The translations under genes were made by a program, and so were the position numbers. From NCBI GenBank assembly GCA_913043145.1, contig CAJWLP010000002.1:1-64000 (forward strand): 64,000 bases of DNA, written 5' to 3'. The DNA is from an uncultured Bacteroidota bacterium (GTDB lineage: Bacteria; Bacteroidota; Bacteroidia; NS11-12g; UBA9320). Below the pieces are notes generated by a model. The model was given only the letters and a program-made list of their open reading frames with translations, ran no database searches and had not been told where the DNA came from. Positions 1-8,592 of the stretch are shown in pieces (positions within the stretch are counted from its first letter, which is position 1; each line of letters begins with the position of its first letter).

Positions 1-187
1 TCATGGTCATACCATTTGGATTAGTAGAAAATTTCTTTTCTTGCGAATACGGTTCGTATGCTTGCGAGATATACATATTTGGAGCATACTCTATACCAGG
101 GTTATCACCTGAACTTACACATGAGACTATACTTATAGCAGGTAAAGCTAAAATGATTCCGGTCTTTAAAATATTAGTTAGCTTCAT
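1..187 (-). CDS. actE: Alternative complex III subunit ActE, monohaem cytochrome c lipoprotein (partial, N-terminus only)
   Basis: Only the first 62 codons are present; the gene leaves the window at its left edge. It opens at ATG 187, four bases after the end of actD. The visible part has a lipoprotein signal with hydrophobic core and lipobox IVSC (Cys23), followed by PGIEYAPNMY and AYEPYSQ, which are typical of the start of ActE proteins in Bacteroidota. In the family, ActE is a periplasmic, lipid-anchored cytochrome c that passes electrons from the quinol:acceptor oxidoreductase. The CxxCH haem motif would lie beyond the edge, so haem binding is not seen here. Identity rests on the N-terminal motif and on its place directly after actA-B-C-D. 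Confidence 0.85.
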   Translation of the reverse strand, partial: MKLTNILKTGIILALPAISIVSCVSSGDNPGIEYAPNMYISQAYEPYSQEKKFSTNPNGMTM

Positions 188-191
188 GGTG

Positions 192-848
192 TTATTTCTT
201 CTTTGTTTTTTTAGTAGAAGTTTTAGCTTTAGTTGGAGCTTTTGGGCTTTTTAATAGCTTAGCTAATTCTTCTTCTGAAGTTAGGGAAGTATTGAATGCT
301 TCTTTAGAATTGTTGACTTCTATGGCTCCTTCTTTTTTGAGAAGGGATAAGATATCATCTTTACTCATTGCCTGTTCTTGGTCATTGTCAATAGCTAATA
401 CCATGTGATCATCCGTTTGTCTACGTGATAATAAATCTTCTTTGATTCCGTGAATCATGCGTGATCTAGCAAAAAACATGATGACCATTCCAAATGCGGT
501 AAACAAGATTGTTAGCTCAAACATCACAGGAATAAAACTTGTAAAAACAGTAATATCTTGCGGCTTACCTCCAATAATCATAGGCCAGTCAACAACATTC
601 ATATAGTATGCTAATGTGAATCCAGATAAACATCCCAAAAGTCCACATAAGAATGCACCAATGGTAAGATTTGTTCTGTGGTAACCCAAAGCATGATCTA
701 GATGATGTACAGGAAAAGGAGTATAACAATCAAATATCTTTACACCTTTTTCTTTGAGTGTATTGACTGCATGCAAGAGCTTGTCAGAATCGTCAAATAT
801 TCCAACAGTGAACTTTTTATTATCTAATAATATACTTTTATCAACCAT
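192..848 (-). CDS. actD: Alternative complex III subunit ActD (DUF3341)
   Basis: A 218-residue membrane protein of the DUF3341/ActD family. The N-terminal part has VGIFDDSDKLLHAVNTLK and CYTPFPVHHLDHALG, the family signature, followed by two transmembrane segments around residues 60-82 and 105-130. It is an integral membrane subunit of the complex that oxidises quinol and reduces cytochrome c or a terminal oxidase; its exact role in catalysis is not known. Its ATG overlaps the last base of the actC stop codon, and actE follows four bases later, so the genes should be co-transcribed. The C-terminal 70 residues after the membrane part form a charged extension that ends in a lysine- and threonine-rich tail (KAKTSTKKTKKK). 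Confidence 0.93.
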   Translation of the reverse strand: MVDKSILLDNKKFTVGIFDDSDKLLHAVNTLKEKGVKIFDCYTPFPVHHLDHALGYHRTNLTIGAFLCGLLGCLSGFTLAYYMNVVDWPMIIGGKPQDITVFTSFIPVMFELTILFTAFGMVIMFFARSRMIHGIKEDLLSRRQTDDHMVLAIDNDQEQAMSKDDILSLLKKEGAIEVNNSKEAFNTSLTSEEELAKLLKSPKAPTKAKTSTKKTKKK

Positions 849-2194
849 TACTCTTTGTCTTTTATGATAGTTTTAACTTCAGCCATATTGATTACGGGTA
901 AGAATTTAGCGAACATGAAGAAGCACGTAAAGAATAATCCAAATGTCCCAAGGAATATTCCAACTTCAACCCATGTTGCATGATACATCACCCAACTACT
1001 TGGTAAAAAGTCTCTGTGTAGTGATGTTACGATGATTACAAATCGTTCAAACCACATTCCTATATTCACAATTATTGAAATAATAAATATGAACCACGGC
1101 GTGGTTCTTGCCCATTTACTCCAAAATACTTGAGGAGCCATGAGGTTGCAAAACATCATGGTCCAATATGCCCAGGCATAGGGCCCAAACATTCGATTAG
1201 CAAATGCATACTGTTCATATTCATATCCTGAATATGCTGCAATGACAAATTCTGTTATATATGCTAGTCCTACTATTGAACCCGTTAGAAGAATAACTTT
1301 AGTCATAGCTTCTAAGTGTTCAGTTGTAATATAATCTTGATAGTTCATTACATGTCTTGCTATAAGAAGAAGTGTGAGAACCATTCCAAAACCAGAAAAA
1401 ATAGCTCCAGCTACGAAATAAGGTGGGAATATTGTTGTGTGCCAACCGGGTATTACTGAAGTAGCAAAATCCATAGATACAATGGTGTGAACAGACAAAA
1501 CAAGAGGTGTTGAGATACCTGCTAATATTAGAGCAACAACCTCATATCTACCCCAAGATTTAGCTGAACCATTCCAACCCATTGCAAAAAAACCATACCA
1601 AAACTTACGAGCTTTTAAAGTCGCTCTGTCTCTAACGGTAGCAATATCAGGGATTAATCCAAGATACCAGAATACAAGCGAAACGGATAAATAAGTAGAA
1701 ATAGCAAAAACATCCCATAATAACGGAGAATTGAAATTCACCCAAAGTGATCCAAATGCATTTGGAAGTGGGAGGGGCCAATATCCGAGCCATACACGAC
1801 CCATGTGAAACAAAGGAAAAATAGCCGCACAAAAAACAGCAAAAATTGTCATTGCTTCAGCTGAACGGTTAATAGCCATTCTCCATTTTTGTCTAAACAA
1901 TAGAAGAATTGCAGAAATTAACGTCCCTGCATGACCGATACCTACCCAAAATACAAAGTTGGTAATGTCCCAACCCCACATAACGGATTTATTTACATTC
2001 CATGTACCAATCCCTTCCCATACTGTCCATGCCAAGGTTCCGGCTAATACAAGGAGGAGTATGACTGCAATAGAAAACCCTAGCCACCAAGATGATGTTG
2101 GTTTATTTTCAATTGGCCGACAGACGTCTTTAGTAACATCTGAATATGTTTTTCCGCCTGTTACGAGCGGTTGTCTTATATCTGCTGTGTACAT
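848..2194 (-). CDS. actC: Alternative complex III subunit ActC (NrfD/PsrC-type quinol-binding membrane protein)
   Basis: A 448-residue polytopic membrane protein of the NrfD/PsrC family, with about ten hydrophobic helices between residues 40 and 430. Motifs include WDITNFVFWVGIGHAGTLIS and SMDFATSVIPGWHTTIFPPY, which fit the ActC family, where the membrane helices form the quinol site and a possible proton path. It follows actB after seven bases and overlaps actD by one base. Length is normal for the family. The first 38 residues are cytoplasmic-like and include RQPLVTGGKTYSDVT, a conserved start. This gene and actB form the core module of alternative complex III, which replaces the bc1 complex in many Bacteroidota. 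Confidence 0.95.
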   Translation of the reverse strand: MYTADIRQPLVTGGKTYSDVTKDVCRPIENKPTSSWWLGFSIAVILLLVLAGTLAWTVWEGIGTWNVNKSVMWGWDITNFVFWVGIGHAGTLISAILLLFRQKWRMAINRSAEAMTIFAVFCAAIFPLFHMGRVWLGYWPLPLPNAFGSLWVNFNSPLLWDVFAISTYLSVSLVFWYLGLIPDIATVRDRATLKARKFWYGFFAMGWNGSAKSWGRYEVVALILAGISTPLVLSVHTIVSMDFATSVIPGWHTTIFPPYFVAGAIFSGFGMVLTLLLIARHVMNYQDYITTEHLEAMTKVILLTGSIVGLAYITEFVIAAYSGYEYEQYAFANRMFGPYAWAYWTMMFCNLMAPQVFWSKWARTTPWFIFIISIIVNIGMWFERFVIIVTSLHRDFLPSSWVMYHATWVEVGIFLGTFGLFFTCFFMFAKFLPVINMAEVKTIIKDKE

Positions 2195-2201
2195 GCTTTA
2201 T

Positions 2202-5200
2202 TTATGAATGGGCTGGTTGATTATTGGTTTCTTTAATATTTCTAATTTTAGTCATATACTGAACACTTGGTTTAACACCTAATTCTTCAAGTACATGATA
2301 TGATCTGTCATTCTTATATAGTTTAGCAATTTCACTGTTCTTATCATTCAAGTCTCCAAAAACAATTGCGTTAGATGGACACGTTTGAGCACAGGCTGTA
2401 GTGAACTCATCCGTGTTCATCTTACGATTATCTCTTTTGGCAGTCAATTTTGCAGACTGTATTCGCTGAACACAGAAACTACATTTTTCCATAACACCCC
2501 GAGAACGAACAGTGACATCTGGATTGATAACCATTTTTCCTAAATCATTACTGAAGTGGTAATCAAATTTTTCATTTTCGTTGTATCTAAACCAGTTGAA
2601 CCTTCTTACTTTATAGGGGCAGTTGTTACCACAATATTTAGTGCCAATACAACGATTATAGGTCATTTGATTGAGCCCCTCGCTACTATGAGTAGTTGCA
2701 AGTACGGGACACACAGTTTCACAAGGAGCATTATCGCAATGCTGACACATCATAGGCTGATGAGCTACACGAACATTTTGATAGTAGTCGTATGCAGTTT
2801 CAGAATCTGAATCTGCACTGTAAGCCTCCATAACCTTCTCTTTAGTCATTAATTCGCCTTCTTCAACAGTTTGATCGCCACCATGAACGATGCTTAAACT
2901 TAAATCTTTTTTCGAAGGTGCTTCAAAACTGTAGTATCTATCAACACGTAACCAGTGCATCTCTCTTCGACGCCTAACCTCATCTCTACCAACAATGGGT
3001 ACGTTGTTCTCTATACTACAACTTACAATACAAGCACTACATCCTGTACATGAATTTAAGTCGATTGCCATAGCCCAATGATGTCCTTTTGAATAATCGT
3101 AATCATCCCATAGCGAAATCATTTTAGGTTTATGAACATATCCTCCTGCTTTTGGATCTTTTCGATATTCATCCAAACTAGCTTCTCTGATGATATCTCT
3201 ACCTTCAATGGAATAGTGAGTTTGAGTGATTCCAAATTCATATAATTTTGAACCTGCTACTTTTTCAATGGTTATATCATCTGAGAAGTAGTTAGCGTAT
3301 CCATTTTTTATATCAACTAATGGATAAGCATTTTTACCAAGATCTTTTAAATCATTTTTTACATCTTCTGGAAGTTCTCTACCATAACCCAAAGCAATTC
3401 CATATGTTGTTTTAGCTTGTCCAGGTTGAATTAGAACCGGAAGTTCTATACTTCCGGAGTTTGTTTTTATTGAAACAACATCTCCAGTTTCAAGATTTTG
3501 TGCTTTTGCATCTGGCATGGATACAGATAAGTAATTATCCCAAGTCACCTTTGATACAGGATCAGGCATTTCGTGTGCCCACGGTGTATTTCCATAGGCA
3601 CCGTCTCTTACACCAACCTTTTGATACAAGATAAGTTCAGTTTCGGACCCTTTTATAGTTGATAATTCGTCAGCTATTGAGCTACCAGTGATATTAAATG
3701 ATGGAACGCTATCTTCAGTTGACTTATCAAACAAACCATGCTCAATTGCTTTGTTAAAATCTCCACCGATTACTTCTGTAAAAATCTTCTTTGTATAGTT
3801 GTATGCATGAGAAGTCTCTTTTTTATCAGCGACATCAGTGCCTGACCATGAAAGGAGCGATGATGCTATGTGTCTTCCATCAAAAACTGGAGAGATTGTG
3901 GGTTGAGAGAATACATACCGACCATTGTAAGGTTGCTTAATATCCCAACTTTCTAGAGGGTGCAAATTTGTAGCTATGTGGGTTGCATCAACCGTTGTCT
4001 CATCTGCTGTAATTGATGTGCTAATACGAATTGGAATTTTTGCAAAAGCTTCTTTTGATTGATTATTTGTGTATACAGGGTTTGCATCAATGGTGATAAC
4101 TGCACCGTACTTTCCAACTTTAGCATCATTAATAAATGCAGAATAATCACTTTCGTCAGCCAAATAACCATTAAAATGATTAGTGGTGTCAATGGTAGTA
4201 CCATAATTACCTAACATCATGTTAATTGCATTCACCATGATTTGATCTGACTTGCGATTACTGCCACATACAACTATGCTTCTTTTGCCAGCAGCTTTGA
4301 GTTCTTTAGCAGCAGCTTTAATGTTATTGCCAGCAACTTCCATCCCTTGATGAGGAGTGTTGCCTCCTAATTCGCGAAATAAAGCTATTAGATGTTGGCT
4401 CACGTTACTCATTTTGATTGGGACACGAACATCAGCATTACTACCTGTTAGACTCATCAATGATTCAAACTGATAATGCTTGGACATTTTACCGTTTTTA
4501 TTTGGAATACGATTTTTACTGTAATCTGAATGAAATTTAATAGGACTAATCCATGTTCCTAGGAAATCCGCACCAAAACTTACAACAACGTCTGCTTGAT
4601 CAAAATTATATGCAGGTATAATTGACTTACCAAATGAAGCTTCATTTGCACGAGTGATACCTGAATATGAGATTGGATTGTAAGAGACAACCTGTGTATT
4701 GGTGTATTTTGAGGAGAATTCTTGGATAGCTTTTTCAAGAACGATGCTTGTATTTCCTCCACGAATGATAGCAATTGATTTACCAGAGGTTAGTGTTTTG
4801 TCAAGATCGTTTATGACTTTTTTATCAAAGCTAATCCAATCTTGAGCCTTTCTTTTACCTTGAATCATGGCTCCCTTCAATCGATTTGTGTCATATAATG
4901 ATAGAAGAGCAGAATGCCCAAGGCCATCCAAACCACCTCCAAAATAGGCAGCTTCTTTATTGGGCTCAAATTTGATTGGCCTACCTTCTCTAACCTTTAC
5001 TAAAATTGGAAATCCTTCTAAATTGCTGACAGAATTACTTGCGTAATACAAGGGTACACCAGGAGTAACATTATCTGGCTTTTCTACATACGGAATAGCT
5101 TTTTTGATGGGGGTCTTATTACAGGCAGCAAGCGTTACTGCACCCAATCCAAATCCGAAATATTTAAGGAAATCTCTACGATTTGCTCGAGTAGAATCAT

Positions 5201-5318
5201 CATTTGAGAATACTTGCTCTAATGGTAAACCCTCGGAAAATTCATTGGCATTTGACGACACAAACTCTTGAGTTTGATTTAACTCATCCAATCCTTTCCA
5301 GTAATTATTTGAAGACAT
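2202..5318 (-). CDS. actB: Alternative complex III subunit ActB (molybdopterin-oxidoreductase-like and Fe-S fusion)
   Basis: A 1038-residue protein, the usual size for fused ActB. It starts with a Tat-type signal: RRDFLKYFGFG followed by a hydrophobic stretch and AACNK near residues 47-68. Residues about 70-720 resemble the molybdopterin oxidoreductase fold (family knowledge says the cofactor is absent). The C-terminal part carries iron-sulphur motifs in order: CTGCSACIVSC, CQHCDNAPCETVCP, CIGTKYCGNNCP, CSFC and CAQTCP, enough for three [4Fe-4S] clusters and one [3Fe-4S] cluster. It should sit on the periplasmic side of ActC and carry electrons to the haem subunits. It lies 26 bases downstream of actA and 7 upstream of actC. 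Confidence 0.96.
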   Translation of the reverse strand: MSSNNYWKGLDELNQTQEFVSSNANEFSEGLPLEQVFSNDDSTRANRRDFLKYFGFGLGAVTLAACNKTPIKKAIPYVEKPDNVTPGVPLYYASNSVSNLEGFPILVKVREGRPIKFEPNKEAAYFGGGLDGLGHSALLSLYDTNRLKGAMIQGKRKAQDWISFDKKVINDLDKTLTSGKSIAIIRGGNTSIVLEKAIQEFSSKYTNTQVVSYNPISYSGITRANEASFGKSIIPAYNFDQADVVVSFGADFLGTWISPIKFHSDYSKNRIPNKNGKMSKHYQFESLMSLTGSNADVRVPIKMSNVSQHLIALFRELGGNTPHQGMEVAGNNIKAAAKELKAAGKRSIVVCGSNRKSDQIMVNAINMMLGNYGTTIDTTNHFNGYLADESDYSAFINDAKVGKYGAVITIDANPVYTNNQSKEAFAKIPIRISTSITADETTVDATHIATNLHPLESWDIKQPYNGRYVFSQPTISPVFDGRHIASSLLSWSGTDVADKKETSHAYNYTKKIFTEVIGGDFNKAIEHGLFDKSTEDSVPSFNITGSSIADELSTIKGSETELILYQKVGVRDGAYGNTPWAHEMPDPVSKVTWDNYLSVSMPDAKAQNLETGDVVSIKTNSGSIELPVLIQPGQAKTTYGIALGYGRELPEDVKNDLKDLGKNAYPLVDIKNGYANYFSDDITIEKVAGSKLYEFGITQTHYSIEGRDIIREASLDEYRKDPKAGGYVHKPKMISLWDDYDYSKGHHWAMAIDLNSCTGCSACIVSCSIENNVPIVGRDEVRRRREMHWLRVDRYYSFEAPSKKDLSLSIVHGGDQTVEEGELMTKEKVMEAYSADSDSETAYDYYQNVRVAHQPMMCQHCDNAPCETVCPVLATTHSSEGLNQMTYNRCIGTKYCGNNCPYKVRRFNWFRYNENEKFDYHFSNDLGKMVINPDVTVRSRGVMEKCSFCVQRIQSAKLTAKRDNRKMNTDEFTTACAQTCPSNAIVFGDLNDKNSEIAKLYKNDRSYHVLEELGVKPSVQYMTKIRNIKETNNQPAHS

Positions 5319-5344
5319 AATTTGATTTTCTTTTTAATCTTGTT

Positions 5345-6274
5345 TTAATAGTGACACTTACTACACTCTAAACCACCATTTTCAGCTACGGTGATATAGT
5401 CTTTTCCTTCTGTTAGCATGTTTTTATGTGCTTCTTCATAGTAATCGTTGTTTTCGGAATCAATTCCGCGTTCTCTATGGCAATCAATACACCAACCCAT
5501 CTGAAGTGTTGAAAATTGGTATACTTTCTCCATTTCTTCGATTGGTCCGTGACATGTTTGACATTCAACTTTTCCCACAACAACGTGTTGTGAATGATTG
5601 AAATAAGATAGATCGGGTAAATTGTGAATTCTTACCCATTCAATAGGTTTTTGTTGATAACCTTCAATGTATTCCATATTATCTCCATCGTATCCAATGG
5701 CATTGTATATTTTTTGAATTTCGGGTGAGGTTTTACCGTTATATTTCTCAGCTGCTTTTACATACTTATGGCAATTCATACAAGTATTCAAAGAAGGTAT
5801 GCTAGCAGATTTGGATTTTTCTACCGTACTATGACAGTATTTACAGTCCATTTCGTATTGTCCTGCATGTATTTTGTGAGAGAAATTTATAGGTTGAGTG
5901 GGAGCATATCCTTGTTGAACACCTACTTCTTCCATTCCAAACTTATATCCAAATGCACCTAAAAAAAGCATCACAGCTCCAGCTATTACAAGTGTAGCAA
6001 CTGTTGGGTTCCATGCCTCAATAATGGGTCGAAATTTTCTTTCATATAGCGATGGCTCAGCTACTTGCTTGTTTTTTTCGTTGTTTAGAACCGTTAAATG
6101 TCTTTTTATACCATAAAGTAAGACAGATATAGCAATTAAAACAATTGATAATATAATCAACGCAAAAAACGTAGATTCGGAGTAAAAAGATGACATATTA
6201 TTATTTGAATATGAGAAGGTGCTTGATAGAACAAAAAGAGTTGTTAATACAATTTGTGTTTTAGGTACATTCAT
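5345..6274 (-). CDS. actA: Alternative complex III subunit ActA (pentahaem cytochrome c)
   Basis: A 309-residue multihaem cytochrome c, first gene of the act operon. It has a cleavable-type signal at residues 1-22, a possible membrane helix at 38-58, a second at about 94-112 and then five CxxCH haem sites: CKYCH, CMNCH, CQTCH, CIDCH and CSKCH, the last at the very C-terminus. The family anchors to the membrane and takes electrons from the ActB clusters. The ATG at 6274 lies about 30 bases after a TATATTTG promoter element. The extra N-terminal hydrophobic segment before the usual anchor is slightly longer than in textbook ActA. Confidence 0.95.
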   Translation of the reverse strand: MNVPKTQIVLTTLFVLSSTFSYSNNNMSSFYSESTFFALIILSIVLIAISVLLYGIKRHLTVLNNEKNKQVAEPSLYERKFRPIIEAWNPTVATLVIAGAVMLFLGAFGYKFGMEEVGVQQGYAPTQPINFSHKIHAGQYEMDCKYCHSTVEKSKSASIPSLNTCMNCHKYVKAAEKYNGKTSPEIQKIYNAIGYDGDNMEYIEGYQQKPIEWVRIHNLPDLSYFNHSQHVVVGKVECQTCHGPIEEMEKVYQFSTLQMGWCIDCHRERGIDSENNDYYEEAHKNMLTEGKDYITVAENGGLECSKCHY

Positions 6275-6305
6275 TCGTTATGATTGCGTCAAAAATACGC
6301 GGTTG

Positions 6306-6313
6306 CAAATATA
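6306..6313 (-). promoter_or_regulatory. Bacteroidota -7 promoter element (TATATTTG) for the act operon
   Basis: On the minus strand the octamer reads TATATTTG, a perfect match to the TAnnTTTG -7 element of Bacteroidota sigma-A promoters. It would start transcription about 25 bases before the actA ATG. No clear TTG -33 element is seen at the usual spacing. Confidence 0.55.
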
Positions 6314-6512
6314 ATTATTGAATAAATTTTGAGTTTTTAGTGGGTTTAGAATTTTTCAATTTAGAAGGTTTTCAAATAGTCGGATTTTTGGTTCATAAGT
6401 CTCTTGTAATCATGTAATTATGCTACATACTTTGTAATTTATTTATGGACTTTTTTTTATTCACAATAGTTGATAATTTAATGTTTAATGATTTGATGTT
6501 AATTATAGTTAA

Positions 6513-7463
6513 TTAGCTTTTATCGTATTGTTGATATGCTCGAATGATTTCTTTAACTAAGTGGTGTCTTACAACATCATTTTCATTGAGTCTAACAACC
6601 CCAATCCCATTAACATCTTTAAGCATATCTAATGCTGGAGCAAGTCCACTTTTTGCTCTTGCCGGAAGATCGATTTGACTAAGATCACCTGTAATAATAA
6701 TTTTAGAAGTTGGACCCATTCGTGTTAAGAACATTTTTAGTTGGGTATGTGTAGCATTTTGTCCTTCGTCAAGTATTGCAAAGCAATTTTTTAGTGTTCT
6801 TCCTCTCATGAAAGCTAGGGGTGCCACTTCTATTATCCCTTTTTCAATATATGCTTTGTACTTTTCACGAGGTATCATATCTCCAAGGGCATCATACAAA
6901 GGTCGGAGGTAGGGATCTACTTTATCTTTCATATCTCCAGGGAGAAAACCTAGACTTTCTCCTGCCTCAACAGCGGGTCTGCACAAGACGATTTTTTTAA
7001 CTTCTTTGTTTTTCAGTGCTCTTACTGCCAATGCAACAGCGGTATATGTTTTACCTGTTCCAGCAGGCCCTATGGCAAATACTAAGTCGTTTTTACTTAC
7101 TTTGTCAACTAATTCTTGTTGGTTTTTAGTCCGAGCAGAAATTATCTTACCACCCTGTCCATGAATGATGATTCCTTTATCTGACTGTGACTCTCCATTT
7201 CTTGAATTTTCTTCACCTAACACAAGTCGTTCAATATCACCAAGTGTAACATTTTTATTTATCTTTAGATATTTAACGATGGATTCTAAAGCAGTTATAA
7301 ATTCACTCACATAGTGTTCTTCACCTTTTATGGTGATTCTGTCGCCACGTGACGAAAGTTTGAGATTAGGGTACTTCTCTTTATATATCTTAAAATGACT
7401 GTTGTAAGGTCCAAAGAACCGAGAATGTTCAATGCCTTCGATTAAATATTTTCTTTCTACCAA
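6513..7463 (-). CDS. phoH: PhoH-like ATPase
   Basis: A 316-residue PhoH-family P-loop ATPase. The Walker A motif is GPAGTGKTYTAVAL (about residues 137-150) and the Walker B region is FAILDEGQNATHTQLKMFL. The N-terminal 110 residues form the variable region typical of PhoH/PhoL proteins. PhoH is a cytoplasmic ATPase linked to RNA metabolism (often near ybeY in other phyla); its substrate is uncertain. The start is a TTG at 7463, which matches the family's N-terminal region; there is no better ATG. It diverges from the SAM hydrolase gene on the plus strand. A 238-base gap separates its stop from actA and holds only the act promoter as a recognisable element. Confidence 0.9.
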   Translation of the reverse strand: MVERKYLIEGIEHSRFFGPYNSHFKIYKEKYPNLKLSSRGDRITIKGEEHYVSEFITALESIVKYLKINKNVTLGDIERLVLGEENSRNGESQSDKGIIIHGQGGKIISARTKNQQELVDKVSKNDLVFAIGPAGTGKTYTAVALAVRALKNKEVKKIVLCRPAVEAGESLGFLPGDMKDKVDPYLRPLYDALGDMIPREKYKAYIEKGIIEVAPLAFMRGRTLKNCFAILDEGQNATHTQLKMFLTRMGPTSKIIITGDLSQIDLPARAKSGLAPALDMLKDVNGIGVVRLNENDVVRHHLVKEIIRAYQQYDKS

Positions 7464-7529
7464 TTTATATGATACAAATGTTGTGTTCAGGTGTTATTTT
7501 CGTCTGCTAAATTAGTTAATTATTATCAA

Positions 7530-8294
7530 TTGGTTGCACTAACTTTTTTAAGTGATTTCGGACAGGGTTCTCATTACACAGCATCTTTTAAAGGAGCTTT
7601 ATATAAAGAGGACTTGAGTTTGCCATTCATAGAAATTAACAATCAAGTGGGTACGAATGAGATTTCTGAAACAGCTTATTTGAGTAAAATGGTGTTTGAA
7701 GATTTTCCCAAAGGAACTATTCACATTATTGCAATTGGTACTGTTGCACATGCCTATAATTTTCATCTAATTGCTAAATATAAAGGTCATTATTTTATAG
7801 CACCTAATAATGCTTTATTGAGTTTGATATTTGGAATGGAATTCGACTCATATTTTATAATACCTAACCCTAGTAAAAAAATTAATATTAATGATTTATA
7901 TATTCCTATCATCAAGCGTTTGCTATCAGGTAATTTATTAAGTGAATTTCTTGAACCTATCCATGAGGTTAAAAAACAGACGCTTTTAAAACCTGGTTTT
8001 GTTGATGGTGAATTAATAGGTAGTGTTTTGTTTGTTGATAATATTGGAAATGCATACACAAACATATCTAGACAAGATATTGACAACTTTTTCAGAGACA
8101 CACCCTTACATATAAAGTTGTCTCGGCATCATGTTTTGGAGAGAATAAGTGATGATTTATCTAATTTTAAACCAGGGGATCCCTATGGCTATTACACTAA
8201 TCATGGATTTTTAGTTATTGCTTTGAGAGGAGATAGTGCAGAGAGACTTCTCAATTTGAGAAAATATAAACCGATTATTATTCAAAAACGATGA
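7530..8294 (+). CDS. SAM hydroxide adenosyltransferase / SAM hydrolase family (DUF62)
   Basis: About 254 residues of the DUF62 family, related to SAM-dependent chlorinase and fluorinase. Members without a halide site use hydroxide to cleave S-adenosylmethionine into adenosine and methionine. Visible motifs are FLSDFGQGSHYTASFKG at the N-terminus, INNQVGTNEISETAYL, IHIIAIGTV, FIAPNNALLSLIFG and a C-terminal GNAYTNIS. The frame is open from TTG 7491, but the family begins just before the FLSDFG strand, so TTG 7530 is the better start. A near-match promoter element TATTTTCG at 7495-7502 would also exclude the earlier codon. The stop overlaps the start of the next gene by four bases. Confidence 0.8.
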   Translation: MVALTFLSDFGQGSHYTASFKGALYKEDLSLPFIEINNQVGTNEISETAYLSKMVFEDFPKGTIHIIAIGTVAHAYNFHLIAKYKGHYFIAPNNALLSLIFGMEFDSYFIIPNPSKKININDLYIPIIKRLLSGNLLSEFLEPIHEVKKQTLLKPGFVDGELIGSVLFVDNIGNAYTNISRQDIDNFFRDTPLHIKLSRHHVLERISDDLSNFKPGDPYGYYTNHGFLVIALRGDSAERLLNLRKYKPIIIQKR

Positions 8295-8575
8295 TACTTA
8301 GATTAGTCAAAATGGAGTTTATGAGTAAGAATACATCTGAATTCTTGACCTATTTTGAATCAATTAGTCATAAAATTAAACAAATGCCTGGATTAGTTAA
8401 TTTAAAGTTGTACCAAGATGTAAATAATCCTAATGTTTTTTTTACTCATAGTACCTGGTTGAATGAAGAATCTTTGGAAAAATATAAGAAATCTAAGTTA
8501 TTCGGTGAAGTATGGCCAAAAACCAAAAAGCTGTTTGCGTCTGAAGCAGTTGCTTGGAGTTTGAACCTAAAGTAA
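8291..8575 (+). CDS. Antibiotic biosynthesis monooxygenase (ABM)-like small protein
   Basis: A 94-residue protein with the ferredoxin-like fold pattern of the ABM/YgiN superfamily: strand ILRLVKMEF, a helix up to about residue 35, strand GLVNLKLYQDV, strand NVFFTHSTWL and a last helix with ESLEKYKKSKLFGEVW. Members include small monooxygenases and enzymes of unknown function, and no catalytic residues identify a substrate. The ATG overlaps the TGA of the SAM hydrolase (ATGA), so translation is probably coupled. The family call is from pattern and length only. Confidence 0.65.
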   Translation: MILRLVKMEFMSKNTSEFLTYFESISHKIKQMPGLVNLKLYQDVNNPNVFFTHSTWLNEESLEKYKKSKLFGEVWPKTKKLFASEAVAWSLNLK

Positions 8576-8592
8576 ATATAATTGTAGTACAA

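Noticed and set aside
3-254. Plus-strand reading frame over the left edge
   Set aside because: It is antisense to actE and the end of actD, whose minus-strand products have clear family motifs.
6314-6512. Structured RNA or extra gene in the gap between phoH and the act promoter
   Set aside because: The sequence is AT-rich with no long hairpin, no tRNA-like arm and no open frame of note.
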